A DNA stretch of 64,000 bases. Source: Metasolibacillus fluoroglycofenilyticus (GTDB lineage Bacteria > Bacillota > Bacilli > Bacillales_A > Planococcaceae). How positions within the stretch are numbered: the first letter of the stretch is position 1; each line of letters begins with the position of its first letter. The DNA lies in the NCBI RefSeq assembly GCF_003049645.1, contig NZ_PYWK01000001.1, forward strand, positions 558,001 through 622,000, given 5' to 3'. Shown piece by piece: positions 1-8,235 of this stretch. The position numbers were made by a program, and so were the translations under genes. The notes beneath the pieces were generated by a model, which was given only the letters and a program-made list of their open reading frames with translations, searched no databases and was not told the DNA's origin.

Positions 1-2
1 TT

Positions 3-821
3 GATATTGACCAGTCACCAATTGGGCGTACACCACGCTCCAATCCTGCAACTTATACAGGCGTTTTTGATGATATACGCGACGTCTTTGCTGTGACGAA
101 TGAGGCGAAGGTACGCGGCTATAAAAAAGGGCGCTTTAGCTTTAATGTAAAAGGTGGTCGCTGTGAGGCTTGTCGTGGTGATGGTATTATAAAAATTGAA
201 ATGCACTTTTTACCAGATGTATATGTGCCATGCGAGGTATGTCACGGCAAACGCTATAATCGAGAGACGCTAGAAGTGAAATATAAAGATAAGAATATCG
301 CTGAAGTGCTTGATATGACAATTGAGGATGCGGTCGTCTTTTTCGAAAACATTCCAAAAATTCATCGCAAGCTACAAACAATTGTGGATGTTGGCTTAGG
401 CTATATGAAGCTAGGACAGCCTGCAACGACATTATCAGGTGGAGAGGCACAGCGCGTAAAGTTAGCCTCTGAGCTGCATCGTCGTTCAACAGGAAAGTCA
501 TTTTATATTTTAGATGAGCCGACGACAGGCTTACATGCGGACGATATAGCTCGCTTATTAGTCGTGCTACAGCGACTTGTTGATAATGGTGAGACAGTAC
601 TCGTAATTGAGCATAATTTAGATGTGATTAAAACAGCTGATTATATGATTGATTTAGGTCCAGAGGGTGGCGACAAAGGTGGAACTATTGTTGCAACAGG
701 TACACCTGAGGAAATTTGTGCGAATGAGGCGAGCCACACAGGACGTTATTTAAAGCCGATTTTAGAGCGCGATCGTAAGCGCATGGCAGAGCAAATTGCT
801 AATATGGTAGCAAAATCGTAA
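3..821 (+). CDS. uvrA: UvrABC excinuclease subunit A, C-terminal part (cut by window start)
   Basis: ATPase that scans DNA for bulky lesions with UvrB and loads UvrB in nucleotide excision repair; cytoplasmic. About 272 C-terminal residues are visible, open from the first base of the window. A zinc module is seen as CEAC (about residue 54 of this fragment) and CEVC (about 77). The ABC signature LSGGEAQR follows at about 144, then Walker [11 protein letters not shown]. The C-terminus (IANMVAKS) is a normal ending, not a truncation. uvrB is expected just upstream, outside the window. The fragment matches the family throughout, so the call is firm; the start cannot be seen. Confidence 0.97.
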   Translation, partial: DIDQSPIGRTPRSNPATYTGVFDDIRDVFAVTNEAKVRGYKKGRFSFNVKGGRCEACRGDGIIKIEMHFLPDVYVPCEVCHGKRYNRETLEVKYKDKNIAEVLDMTIEDAVVFFENIPKIHRKLQTIVDVGLGYMKLGQPATTLSGGEAQRVKLASELHRRSTGKSFYILDEPTTGLHADDIARLLVVLQRLVDNGETVLVIEHNLDVIKTADYMIDLGPEGGDKGGTIVATGTPEEICANEASHTGRYLKPILERDRKRMAEQIANMVAKS

Positions 822-934
822 ATTCTGTAGATTGTATAGGTTTTTTCTAAGCTATTTTTGATAAAAAAACATGAAACCTTTTTCCTCCCTCGGGCGTATA
901 ACTTAGTATACAAATCAGAGGGAGGCTTTTTAAT

Positions 935-2134
935 ATGCAAAGTGAACGTCAACGTATTTTAAAATTAGTTGAAAACGGAACAATTTCAGCAGAAGAGGCC
1001 ATTGTATTACTAGAAGCATTAGGGAAAGATGAGTCTGGACAAGCGACGATGCCAGTCGCACCTAAAGTAGAGGAGCAGCAGGCGAAAAGCGAGGACTTTA
1101 GTAAGGTTGATGATTCAGAAAAGCGTACAACATCCGGTTTTGAGGACCTATTTAATAAAGCGTTCAATGATAAAGAAGCAAATCATAAAATGAACGAATT
1201 TATGAATGATTTAAAAGAAGATTTATCTCAATTTAGCAATCGCATGATGGGCCTAATGAACGGTGCTTTTTCAAAGGTGAAGGAATTCGATTTTGAGTTT
1301 CCATTTGGCGAAAAAGTAGAGTTTAATAAAACATATGTGTACGATGCAGAGCAAGTAAAAGGTTTTGAAATTGATTTACCAAGCGGTAAGCTGACGCTTG
1401 AAAAAGCGGCAGATGATAAGGTGCTTGTGGAAGCTCATGTGAAAGTAACGAAATCAGATAATGATGAGGAACAAACAATTGCTAAGTTTACAAATGATTT
1501 TGTCACATTGAATGATGGCAAGCTGACGATTGCAACAGCAGTAAAAATGTCATCTGTTGATTTACACCTTCATGTACCGGAAAAGCACTATGATATTTTA
1601 ATCGTTCGTTTATTGAATGGTAGTATGACGGCAAGCAATATTCACTCTACTTTACTAAAATTAAAAACGTATAATGGGGCAATTCGCATTGAAAAATCAG
1701 AATTCCAGCGTGCAGACTTAAATTCGGGTAATGGCATGATAGAAGCTCGTTTAGTGAAGGGGGAAGATTTAGAGGCAGAGTCAGTAAATGGTCGCATTTA
1801 TATCGATGGGGATATTCAAGAAATTGAAGCAGAATCTGTTAATGGTGCTGTTACATTAACGACAAGCTCTGACAAAGCTCGTAAATTAAAGGGCTCGGCT
1901 GTAGCTGGTACAGTGGAGCTCTATGTACCAAAAGGCTTATCGTTAGATGGGCGTGTGACGACAAACTTTGGAAAAACAGATGTTGGTCTGCCAGATGTCA
2001 CTGTCAGCACAAACGAAGACCAATTTTTATTAAAAACAGCACACTTCAGCAAAACAGTTGAAGGTGCACCTGTTTTAAAACTACTAGGCGAAACACGTAC
2101 AGGCTCAGTAATCGTTCGCTACCATAATAATTAA
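935..2134 (+). CDS. yvlB: DUF4097 family protein, YvlB-like
   Basis: 399-residue protein with an N-terminal SHOCT-like helical segment (QRILKLVENGTISAEEAIVLLEAL), an acidic linker, and a long C-terminal region of short repeated beta strands typical of DUF4097 adhesin-like domains (GKLTLEK, GKLTIAT, NSGNGMIEA, AESVNGRIYI, AESVNGAVTL). No signal peptide or membrane segment is seen. In B. subtilis yvlB lies close to uvrA and belongs to the cell-envelope stress (LiaRS/sigma-W type) group; a similar role here is inference from homology and position. The start is supported by GGGAGG about 10 nt upstream of the ATG. It is followed by repeat D and a terminator, so it looks monocistronic. Confidence 0.8.
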   Translation: MQSERQRILKLVENGTISAEEAIVLLEALGKDESGQATMPVAPKVEEQQAKSEDFSKVDDSEKRTTSGFEDLFNKAFNDKEANHKMNEFMNDLKEDLSQFSNRMMGLMNGAFSKVKEFDFEFPFGEKVEFNKTYVYDAEQVKGFEIDLPSGKLTLEKAADDKVLVEAHVKVTKSDNDEEQTIAKFTNDFVTLNDGKLTIATAVKMSSVDLHLHVPEKHYDILIVRLLNGSMTASNIHSTLLKLKTYNGAIRIEKSEFQRADLNSGNGMIEARLVKGEDLEAESVNGRIYIDGDIQEIEAESVNGAVTLTTSSDKARKLKGSAVAGTVELYVPKGLSLDGRVTTNFGKTDVGLPDVTVSTNEDQFLLKTAHFSKTVEGAPVLKLLGETRTGSVIVRYHNN

Positions 2135-2159
2135 AAGGGCGTCTTCAAGACACGCCCGT

Positions 2160-2245
2160 TAAATGAGAGAGCTTTCTTTGGGAAAGGAAGAAACACTGTG
2201 TTTAGTAGTGTTTCACCTAAATGAAGAAACGTAAATTAATTTGTC
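2160..2245 (+). repeat. Dispersed repeat D, copy 1
   Basis: Contains the hairpin GAAACACT...AGTGTTTC followed by a run ending in CGTAAATTAA. A second copy lies at about 37727-37800 after fabF with the same order of parts. Both copies follow a gene end and precede a terminator hairpin. Confidence 0.5.
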
Positions 2246-2256
2246 TTTGCAAAACA

Positions 2257-2287
2257 AGGCTGCCTTTTCGGGCAGCCTATTTTTTTA
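2257..2287 (+). terminator. Intrinsic terminator after yvlB
   Basis: Stem AGGCTGCC/GGCAGCCT (2257-2264 with 2271-2278), 6-nt loop, then a T-rich run. Correctly placed to end the yvlB transcript. Confidence 0.85.
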
Positions 2288-2475
2288 TGAGCGAATTATA
2301 ACTTTAGTATTATACATAACTACAGCGCTGATTTATAATGCGCTTTATCGCGAAATATTTTGTAATAATTGTTGCAAAGTAGGAGGCGTTAAAACGCTCT
2401 AAGACGTAGTTTGCAAGGGTGCGTGAAAATCAATCTATATTGACATGAAAATGTAATAGCAAGAAGCGTATACAA

Positions 2476-2484
2476 TGTTATAAT
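2476..2484 (+). promoter_or_regulatory. Extended -10 promoter for ftsEX
   Basis: TGTTATAAT is an extended -10 element (TGn plus a perfect TATAAT) 57 nt before the ftsE start. A TTGACA at 2440-2445 is too far upstream to serve as its -35 box and may belong to a second promoter. Confidence 0.5.
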
Positions 2485-2540
2485 GAGGAAGAGTAAAAAA
2501 ATTGTCAACTTGTGATATGACGAAATTTAGGTGGTAAAAA

Positions 2541-3227
2541 ATGATTCAAATGAACAATGTTGTAAAAAAATATCCGAATGGTGTTGTAGCTACTAATGGT
2601 ATCACTGTTGATATAAGACAAGGTGAATTCGTTTATGTTGTCGGTCCAAGTGGTGCAGGGAAGTCTACATTTATAAAATTAATGTATCGTGAAGAAAAAG
2701 CAACTTCTGGTGATGTAATTGTAAATGGTATAAATTTAACGACATTAAAGCAAAGCCGCATTCCGAAAATGCGCAGACATTTAGGGATTGTCTTTCAAGA
2801 CTTTAAGCTATTGCCTCGACTAACAGTGTATGAAAATGTGGCGTTTGCAATGGAGGTTATTGAAGAACAGCCAAGAAAGATTCGTCAACGCGTGCTAGAG
2901 GTTTTAGAGCTTGTCGGTCTCAAGCATAAAGTACGTATGCTTCCTAGCGAGTTGTCTGGGGGGGAGCAGCAGCGTGTAGCTATCGCTCGTTCTATTGTGA
3001 ACATGCCTAAAGTAGTGATTGCGGACGAGCCTACAGGAAATCTCGACCCTGAAACGTCATGGGAAATTATGAATATTTTTGAAGAAATTAATGCGCGTGG
3101 TACGACAATTGTCATGGCGACGCATAATAGGGAAATTGTCAATACGATTCGTCGACGTGTAATTGCGATTGAGGGCGGTATGATTGCTCGTGATGAGTAC
3201 GGAGGTGATTATGGCTATGAAGGGTAG
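2541..3227 (+). CDS. ftsE: Cell-division ABC transporter ATPase FtsE
   Basis: 228-residue ATPase that pairs with FtsX at the inner face of the membrane and drives activation of peptidoglycan hydrolases outside the cell. Walker A GPSGAGKS lies near residue 35, the signature LSGGEQQR near 139 and Walker B VVIADEPTGNLD after it, followed by the switch histidine in ATHN. The length is that of typical FtsE. AGGTGG lies 6 nt upstream of the ATG. The ftsX start lies inside its 3' end (17-bp overlap), so the two are translationally coupled. A secreted murein hydrolase gene follows ftsX. Confidence 0.96.
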   Translation: MIQMNNVVKKYPNGVVATNGITVDIRQGEFVYVVGPSGAGKSTFIKLMYREEKATSGDVIVNGINLTTLKQSRIPKMRRHLGIVFQDFKLLPRLTVYENVAFAMEVIEEQPRKIRQRVLEVLELVGLKHKVRMLPSELSGGEQQRVAIARSIVNMPKVVIADEPTGNLDPETSWEIMNIFEEINARGTTIVMATHNREIVNTIRRRVIAIEGGMIARDEYGGDYGYEG

Positions 3228-4113
3228 AACAATTCGCCGACATTTCCGAGAAAGTTTTAAATCATTAGGACGCAACGGCTGGATGACATTTGCCTCGATT
3301 AGTGCAGTAACTGTAACATTGCTACTTGTTGGTGTATTTGCAGTCATCATGATGAACTTAAATAAAGTTGCAACAGATTTAGAAAATGATGTTGAAATAC
3401 GTGTTTATATTGATATAATCGCGGATCCTGAAGAGGCAAAGCTAGCCGAAGACCAGCTTATAGATGAAATCCATAACCTACCTGAAGTAGCTGAAGTTGT
3501 CTACTCTTCAAAAGGACAAGAACTTGATAAGCTCATTAAAGATTTTGGAGATGAGCTTAGCTTGTATGAGCAAAACAACCCGTTACACAACGTTTTATAT
3601 GTAAAGGCAGTCGATCCACACGAAACAGCAAATGTAGCAAAAGCGATTGATAAGTTCGATAATACATATGAAGTGAAATACGGTGAAGGAAAAGTAGAGA
3701 ATCTTTTTAACTTTATTAAAATTAGTAGAAACGTAGGTTTAGCGCTTATTTTAGGCCTGCTTTTCACAGCAATGTTTTTAATTTCAAATACGATTCGCAT
3801 TACGATTGTTGCACGAAGAGATGAAATTGAAATTATGAAGCTTGTCGGTGCAACGAATTCATTTGTGCGTATTCCATTTGTTTTAGAAGGTATGTGGCTT
3901 GGTATTTTAGGCTCAATCATTCCAATCATTGCAGTATCAGTTGCCTATTACAATATCTATCAAATACTATTGCCACGTTTAAAAGGGCAAATGCTGCAAA
4001 TTTTGCCTACGACCCCTTTACTTTATCAAGTAAACGGCTTAATTCTCGCTATTGGTATATTAATTGGGGTATGGGGTAGCTTTATGTCCGTACGCAAGTT
4101 TTTAAAAGTTTAA
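3211..4113 (+). CDS. ftsX: Cell-division ABC transporter permease FtsX
   Basis: 300-residue membrane partner of FtsE. One N-terminal transmembrane segment (TFASISAVTVTLLLVGVFAV) is followed by a large extracytoplasmic loop (about residues 50-165) that in the family contacts the hydrolase, then three C-terminal membrane segments with the FtsX-type signature RRDEIEIMKLVGATNSFVR. I chose the ATG at 3211 because GGAGGTG (3201-3207) sits at good spacing; upstream in-frame codons lack a ribosome site. It overlaps ftsE by 17 bp. No terminator is seen after it; repeat A and then the hydrolase gene follow. Confidence 0.95.
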   Translation: MAMKGRTIRRHFRESFKSLGRNGWMTFASISAVTVTLLLVGVFAVIMMNLNKVATDLENDVEIRVYIDIIADPEEAKLAEDQLIDEIHNLPEVAEVVYSSKGQELDKLIKDFGDELSLYEQNNPLHNVLYVKAVDPHETANVAKAIDKFDNTYEVKYGEGKVENLFNFIKISRNVGLALILGLLFTAMFLISNTIRITIVARRDEIEIMKLVGATNSFVRIPFVLEGMWLGILGSIIPIIAVSVAYYNIYQILLPRLKGQMLQILPTTPLLYQVNGLILAIGILIGVWGSFMSVRKFLKV

Positions 4114-4139
4114 CATTTCTCAATTAAATATTGGCATGT

Positions 4140-4220
4140 GTCGTCACAGTTTTAGGTTAACTTCTACCAACTAGCTCGAGAAATTTGGACTAGGGTTAGC
4201 TGAGGTGTAATTAATAGTAG
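4140..4220 (+). repeat. Dispersed structured repeat A, copy A1 (3' part)
   Basis: Carries TAGGTTAACTTCTA followed by the family tail GGACTAGGGTTAGCTGAGGT and TAATTAAT, ending just before the ribosome site of the next gene. It matches copies at 5491, 17616, 48225, 51121 and 53926 in the same orientation relative to the neighbouring genes. Confidence 0.6.
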
Positions 4221-4236
4221 AAAGGAGTTTATCGGA

Positions 4237-5490
4237 TTGAAGTCAGCAACATTTAAGTGGCTAGCAATCATTCTAGCGTTATTGCTTGTTGTGCAAATGC
4301 CAGCAGTTTCGGCAAATACGTTAAATGATTTAAAGGGCAAAAAAAATGAAGTAGAAAAGCAGAGAACAAATATAACGAACTCCATTAATGAAACAAGCTC
4401 TGAAATTAGTTCAAACGAAAAAAGACAGCAGGAGATATTGGCACAAATTGAAGCACTTGATCAAAAAATTGTGCAAACAAATAATGAAATTGATGCTGTT
4501 GTCGAAGAAATCAAAATAGCTAATCAAGAGATTGCCGTGCTTGAGGAAGCGATTGCGGAGCTAGAGGACAAAATTGCGCAGCGCGATGAATTATTGCGTG
4601 AGCGTATGCGCGCAATTCAGGCAAATGGGACAGTTTCTTATTTGGACGTGCTTCTTGGCGCCAATAGCTTTGTTGATTTTATTGACCGTTTCTCGGCTGT
4701 TAGCACATTAATGGAAGCGGACCGCCAAATTATGCGCGATCAAAAACGAGATATTGAAAGCTTAGAGGAACAAAAGCTTATTTTAGAAAATAAGAAAAAG
4801 AAATTGCAAGAAAATCAAGCAGAGCTTGAAAGGTTACGTGCTTCTTTAGATACTCAAAAGAAGGATAAAAATAAATTAATTGATGAGCTAGAGCGTGAGC
4901 AAGAAAAGCTGAAAGATGAAAAGCGCTTACTAGAGGCTGAGTATTCAGAAGCACTGCAAATAGAGGAGGAATTGCAGAAGCAAATTATTGCAGAGCAAAA
5001 CCGCCTTGCAGAAATTGCTCGTCAGCAAGAATTACAGCGTCGACGTGAAATGGCAAATAATAATATTCCAGTCGTGTCCTCTGGTACGTGGACAAAGCCT
5101 ACAAACGGACGTTTAACATCTGGCTATGGCTGGCGTAATATTGGCTATGGTACAGAATTCCACTATGGTGTTGATTTAGCAAATGCAACAGGAACGCCAA
5201 TTGTTGCAGCAACAGACGGAGTTGTTTCCTATGCTGCCCCATTATCTACATATGGTAATGTGATTATTTTAACGCATTCAATTGATGGTCAAATATTCAC
5301 TTCGGTATATGCCCATTTAAGTGGCTATAACGTAAGTGTAGGTGAGACGGTAAGTAAAGGACAAAGAATTGGTTCGATGGGTAGTACGGGTCGTTCAACA
5401 GGACCTCATTTACATTTTGAAATTCATATTGGACCTTGGCGTGGACAAAGTGTAGGTTCGGTAAATCCGCTGCGCTATATTCCGCTATAA
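4237..5490 (+). CDS. Secreted coiled-coil murein hydrolase, M23 (EnvC/PcsB-like)
   Basis: 417 residues. A signal peptide (MKSATFKWLAIILALLLVVQ, likely cut after VSA) is followed by a long coiled coil rich in E, K and Q (about 30-270), a hinge, and a C-terminal M23/LytM domain. The zinc-site elements are intact: HYGVD (H-x3-D) and HLHFEIH. Family knowledge: such coiled-coil hydrolases are activated by FtsEX; the position directly downstream of ftsEX supports this partnership. In B. subtilis the FtsEX target CwlO has an NlpC/P60 domain and is not linked, so the M23 domain and linkage differ here. The start is TTG at 4237 with AAAGGAG 9 nt upstream. Confidence 0.88.
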   Translation: MKSATFKWLAIILALLLVVQMPAVSANTLNDLKGKKNEVEKQRTNITNSINETSSEISSNEKRQQEILAQIEALDQKIVQTNNEIDAVVEEIKIANQEIAVLEEAIAELEDKIAQRDELLRERMRAIQANGTVSYLDVLLGANSFVDFIDRFSAVSTLMEADRQIMRDQKRDIESLEEQKLILENKKKKLQENQAELERLRASLDTQKKDKNKLIDELEREQEKLKDEKRLLEAEYSEALQIEEELQKQIIAEQNRLAEIARQQELQRRREMANNNIPVVSSGTWTKPTNGRLTSGYGWRNIGYGTEFHYGVDLANATGTPIVAATDGVVSYAAPLSTYGNVIILTHSIDGQIFTSVYAHLSGYNVSVGETVSKGQRIGSMGSTGRSTGPHLHFEIHIGPWRGQSVGSVNPLRYIPL

Positions 5491-5639
5491 TTTAACTTCT
5501 TTCAGCAGAACACTGCCACCTCAATAGCTGGCGGGATGCACACACTTAGTTCTAATAACGGCTGACTGTCCCGCATCGAATGGACCTAAAGCTGAATCCA
5601 GACTAAAGTTAGCTAAGGCGGAACTGATTTGAAGAGCAT
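5491..5639 (+). repeat. Dispersed structured repeat A, copy A2
   Basis: Starts with TTTAACTTCTTTCAGCAGA immediately after the hydrolase stop codon and ends with the family tail CCAGACTAAAGTTAGCTAAG. It contains a long-range stem GCGGGA (5531-5536) with TCCCGC (5579-5584). The same 5' start is seen at 41688 and, inverted, near 48560. Confidence 0.6.
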
Positions 5640-5686
5640 AAGGGCTGCCGAGGAAGTTTAAATCTTCCAAGGTAGCCTTTCATATT
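5639..5686 (+). terminator. Long hairpin just upstream of the thioredoxin gene
   Basis: Imperfect hairpin of the type AAGGGCTGCCGAGGAAG...CTTCCAAGGTAGCCTTT followed by CATATTTT. It could end the ftsEX-hydrolase transcript. It ends only a few bases before the next ribosome site (GGGAGG, 5690-5695) and directly follows repeat A, so an attenuator-like role is also possible. Confidence 0.5.
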
Positions 5687-5701
5687 TTGGGAGGATACTT
5701 G

Positions 5702-6265
5702 ATGAAAAAAACAATGAGTTTGCTGCTCGTGCTCTTACTAGTAACGATTGCGTTAGTGACATATATAAAAGGGCAAGTTGAAGATAGTCAAAGGCTTGCT
5801 GAGGCGACGATTGGACAAGAAGTTGAGTTGGTAGGTTTGAAGAAAGGGCAGTTTGCACCTAATTTTACATTGCAAACACTTGATGGACAAACGGTGTCAT
5901 TGGAAGATTACCGTGGAAGGAAAGTAATGATTAATTTTTGGGCAACTTGGTGTCCACCATGTAAAGCAGAAATGCCACATATGCAAAATTATTATAAAAA
6001 GCATGCCGCTACAGATAATGTAGAAATTTTAGCTGTTAATTTAACGTATCAGGATGGCTCTAATAAACAAATTCAGCAATTCGTTAATGGCTTTGATGTG
6101 CAGTTTCCTGTTTTACTTGCACAATCAAAAGACATTGCGGAAACATATAAAATACTTGCGATTCCTACCACATTTATGATTGATTCGGAAGGGCGTGTTC
6201 AGCATCAAATTACTGGTCCACTTGATTTGGAGGCATTGCAACTATATGCATCGAAATTAAAATAA
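5702..6265 (+). CDS. Membrane-anchored thioredoxin-like protein (ResA/TlpA family)
   Basis: 187 residues. An uncleaved N-terminal anchor (MKKTMSLLLVLLLVTIALV) places an AhpC/TSA-thioredoxin domain outside the cell. The active site is WATWCPPC (CPPC, as in ResA/TlpA/StoA), and a cis-proline motif IPTTF is present near the C-terminus. Family members reduce disulfides in apocytochrome c or in spore/envelope proteins; the substrate here cannot be told from sequence. I chose the ATG at 5702 because GGGAGG lies 6 nt upstream. It is followed after 60 bp by the S41 protease gene, possibly in one transcript. Confidence 0.85.
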   Translation: MKKTMSLLLVLLLVTIALVTYIKGQVEDSQRLAEATIGQEVELVGLKKGQFAPNFTLQTLDGQTVSLEDYRGRKVMINFWATWCPPCKAEMPHMQNYYKKHAATDNVEILAVNLTYQDGSNKQIQQFVNGFDVQFPVLLAQSKDIAETYKILAIPTTFMIDSEGRVQHQITGPLDLEALQLYASKLK

Positions 6266-6325
6266 AGCAACAGGACGTATCATTTCCTACTATTATTCAT
6301 AATTTGTTTAGTAGGAGGTTAGTAG

Positions 6326-7747
6326 ATGCGCAAAAGCCGAATTGTTTTATTATTTTGTGTCGTTGCCATTGTGGGAGGTAGTTTGTATTTATGGAATAAT
6401 GACTTTTTATTTGCTAAAAAGGCCCCAACTGAGGAGCTCGCAGTTGTAGATGAATTGTATTCAATTATTTCACAGCAATCTGTTTATGATACAACCTCGA
6501 ATGTATTAGTAGAAGGTGCATTGCGTGGTATGGCATCAGCAATTAAAGATCCGTATAGCACATATTATAGCGAACAGGAGGCTGCTATACATAGACAGTC
6601 ACTTGCAAGCGAGCGAGTCGGCATCGGTGTGGAGCTAGCGGAAACGCACGGTAAATTTGTCATTGTTTCACCTGTTAAAGATTCACCTGCTGAGCAAGCG
6701 GGAGTGCGTCCATTAGATGAAATTGTTCAAATTGATGACGAGCGACTTGATGGTAAAACGATGGGCGATGTTATGCGCCTAATGCAAGGCAAAATTGGAC
6801 AAAAGGTAACGCTTGTTTTATACCGACCACAGGCAGAACGTCATATTAAGCTGACGATTGAGCGTGCAGCGCTAAAAAATGAAACTGTGGAGGCCGCCGT
6901 TATAGAGCGTGCTGAGGAATCATTTGGTTATTTATCACTTAGCATGTTTGGTGAAAAAACAGCAGAGGAATGGAAGAATGCTGTTGCAGAAGTAGAAAAG
7001 AGTGATGTGCAAGGCTGGATTGTTGATGTGCGTGATAATCCGGGTGGTTATTTGCATAGTGTTGCAGAAATTATTAGTACATTGGAAAATCGGGAGCGTA
7101 TTTTTGCCTATATGCAAAACAATACGGGGGCATTAGAGCCTCTTGCGACAAAGCCAGAGCAAATTGCCTCGTTAACAAAGCCGATTGTCATTTTACAAAA
7201 TGAAGGAAGTGCTTCTGCAAGTGAAGTATTTGCCGCTGCAATGCAGGCATGGGAGCGTGCGACGATTATTGGCAATACAAGCTTTGGCAAAGGAACAGTC
7301 CAAAAATCTTGGGAGCTACAAAATGGCGGTGAAGTGAAGCTTTCAACGAATAAATGGTTAACTCCAACGAAGGATTGGGTTCATGGAAAGGGCGTTTTAC
7401 CAGATATCGAGGTAAAGCAACATCCGCTCTTCGCGCTAGAAATGATGCCGTTAGTAGGGACTTTCAAGCAAGGTGATTTCAGTGAGGAAATTGCTTACGT
7501 TCAAAACGTGTTAAATGAACTTGGCTATTCAGTCGCTCGGCAGGATGGGTTTTTCGATGAGGAAACAGCCGAAGTGGTACAGCAGTTCCGCAAAAAACAC
7601 AATTTGATAGCGGGGGAAGAGCTAGAGGAAAGCTTCTTTGCTGCATTGCAAAAGGAGGCCCTTTCCTATAAGGAAAAGCCAGAGCACGATTTGCAGTTAG
7701 AAATGGCGATTAGCTTTTTATTGCATGAATTAGATAGCCGCAAGTAA
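6326..7747 (+). CDS. ctpB: C-terminal processing protease CtpB-like (S41)
   Basis: 473-residue serine protease with an N-terminal membrane anchor (residues about 5-25), a PDZ domain (about 90-175, GIGVELAETHGKFVIVSPVK), an S41 catalytic core with nucleophile in GSASASEVF and the lysine in SFGKGTVQ, and a C-terminal peptidoglycan-binding domain (GYSVARQDGFFDEETAEVV). This order is that of CtpA/CtpB proteases. In B. subtilis CtpB cleaves SpoIVFA during sporulation and lies between ftsX and minJ, the same neighbourhood as here. The start is supported by AGGAGG 8 nt upstream. Confidence 0.92.
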   Translation: MRKSRIVLLFCVVAIVGGSLYLWNNDFLFAKKAPTEELAVVDELYSIISQQSVYDTTSNVLVEGALRGMASAIKDPYSTYYSEQEAAIHRQSLASERVGIGVELAETHGKFVIVSPVKDSPAEQAGVRPLDEIVQIDDERLDGKTMGDVMRLMQGKIGQKVTLVLYRPQAERHIKLTIERAALKNETVEAAVIERAEESFGYLSLSMFGEKTAEEWKNAVAEVEKSDVQGWIVDVRDNPGGYLHSVAEIISTLENRERIFAYMQNNTGALEPLATKPEQIASLTKPIVILQNEGSASASEVFAAAMQAWERATIIGNTSFGKGTVQKSWELQNGGEVKLSTNKWLTPTKDWVHGKGVLPDIEVKQHPLFALEMMPLVGTFKQGDFSEEIAYVQNVLNELGYSVARQDGFFDEETAEVVQQFRKKHNLIAGEELEESFFAALQKEALSYKEKPEHDLQLEMAISFLLHELDSRK

Positions 7748-7756
7748 GGCGATAGG

Positions 7757-7790
7757 GCGTCCGAAAAGCTATGCATAGCTTTTCGGACGC
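7757..7790 (+). terminator. Perfect 34-bp palindrome after ctpB
   Basis: GCGTCCGAAAAGCTATG and its exact reverse complement, with no unpaired loop beyond the palindrome centre. It is the cleanest member of a family of long-stem hairpins in this window. No strong T-run follows on the plus strand, so termination efficiency is uncertain. Confidence 0.7.
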
Positions 7791-8235
7791 TAATAATCAG
7801 TGGAGAAAACCATCCACTGATTGAAGTTTCACTTTATATCAAGAGATTTTGCGGGAGTCGATTTTCAGTGGATAATCCTATTACAAATTATGCTACGCAA
7901 TAGGCGGGTGTTTTGCTACAATATAAAGTGAACCTTCAATCAATAAGAAGTTATAGGGCTATTTGAAAAGGCGAATGAATTTTCACTTTTTTCAGCAGAT
8001 TCCTTTAATTAGCTTAAAAAAATTTGGGCGTGATTGATAATTTTCATCCCGTCCTTTTGTACTTAAGAGAAGCATCGCTGAACGCTGTGTTTTTCTCGCT
8101 GTCAAAGAAAGCCTACTTTTTCGATAGGCAATTCTTTGCCAAAACGCTATCGTTAATGTCCAATAAGCAGGCAACTGTATGACTTATCGGATATCCCATA
8201 TTTGATGAAAAAGATGAAGCTTGGTAGGTGAAGTT
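7791..8235. repeat. 445-bp spacer with inverted repeat-C-like copy and repeat-A-like tail
   Basis: No convincing gene. From 7795 to about 7940 lies an inverted relative of repeat C: the minus strand reads AAAGTGAAACTTCAATCAGT with a good hairpin (AATCAGTGGA/TCCACTGATT), and AAAGTGAACCTTCAATC recurs at 7924-7941 on the plus strand. Around 7985-8035 a TTTTTTCAGCAGA start and a GGGCGTGATTGATAAT end resemble a shortened repeat A. The remainder shows no feature I recognise. Confidence 0.4.
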
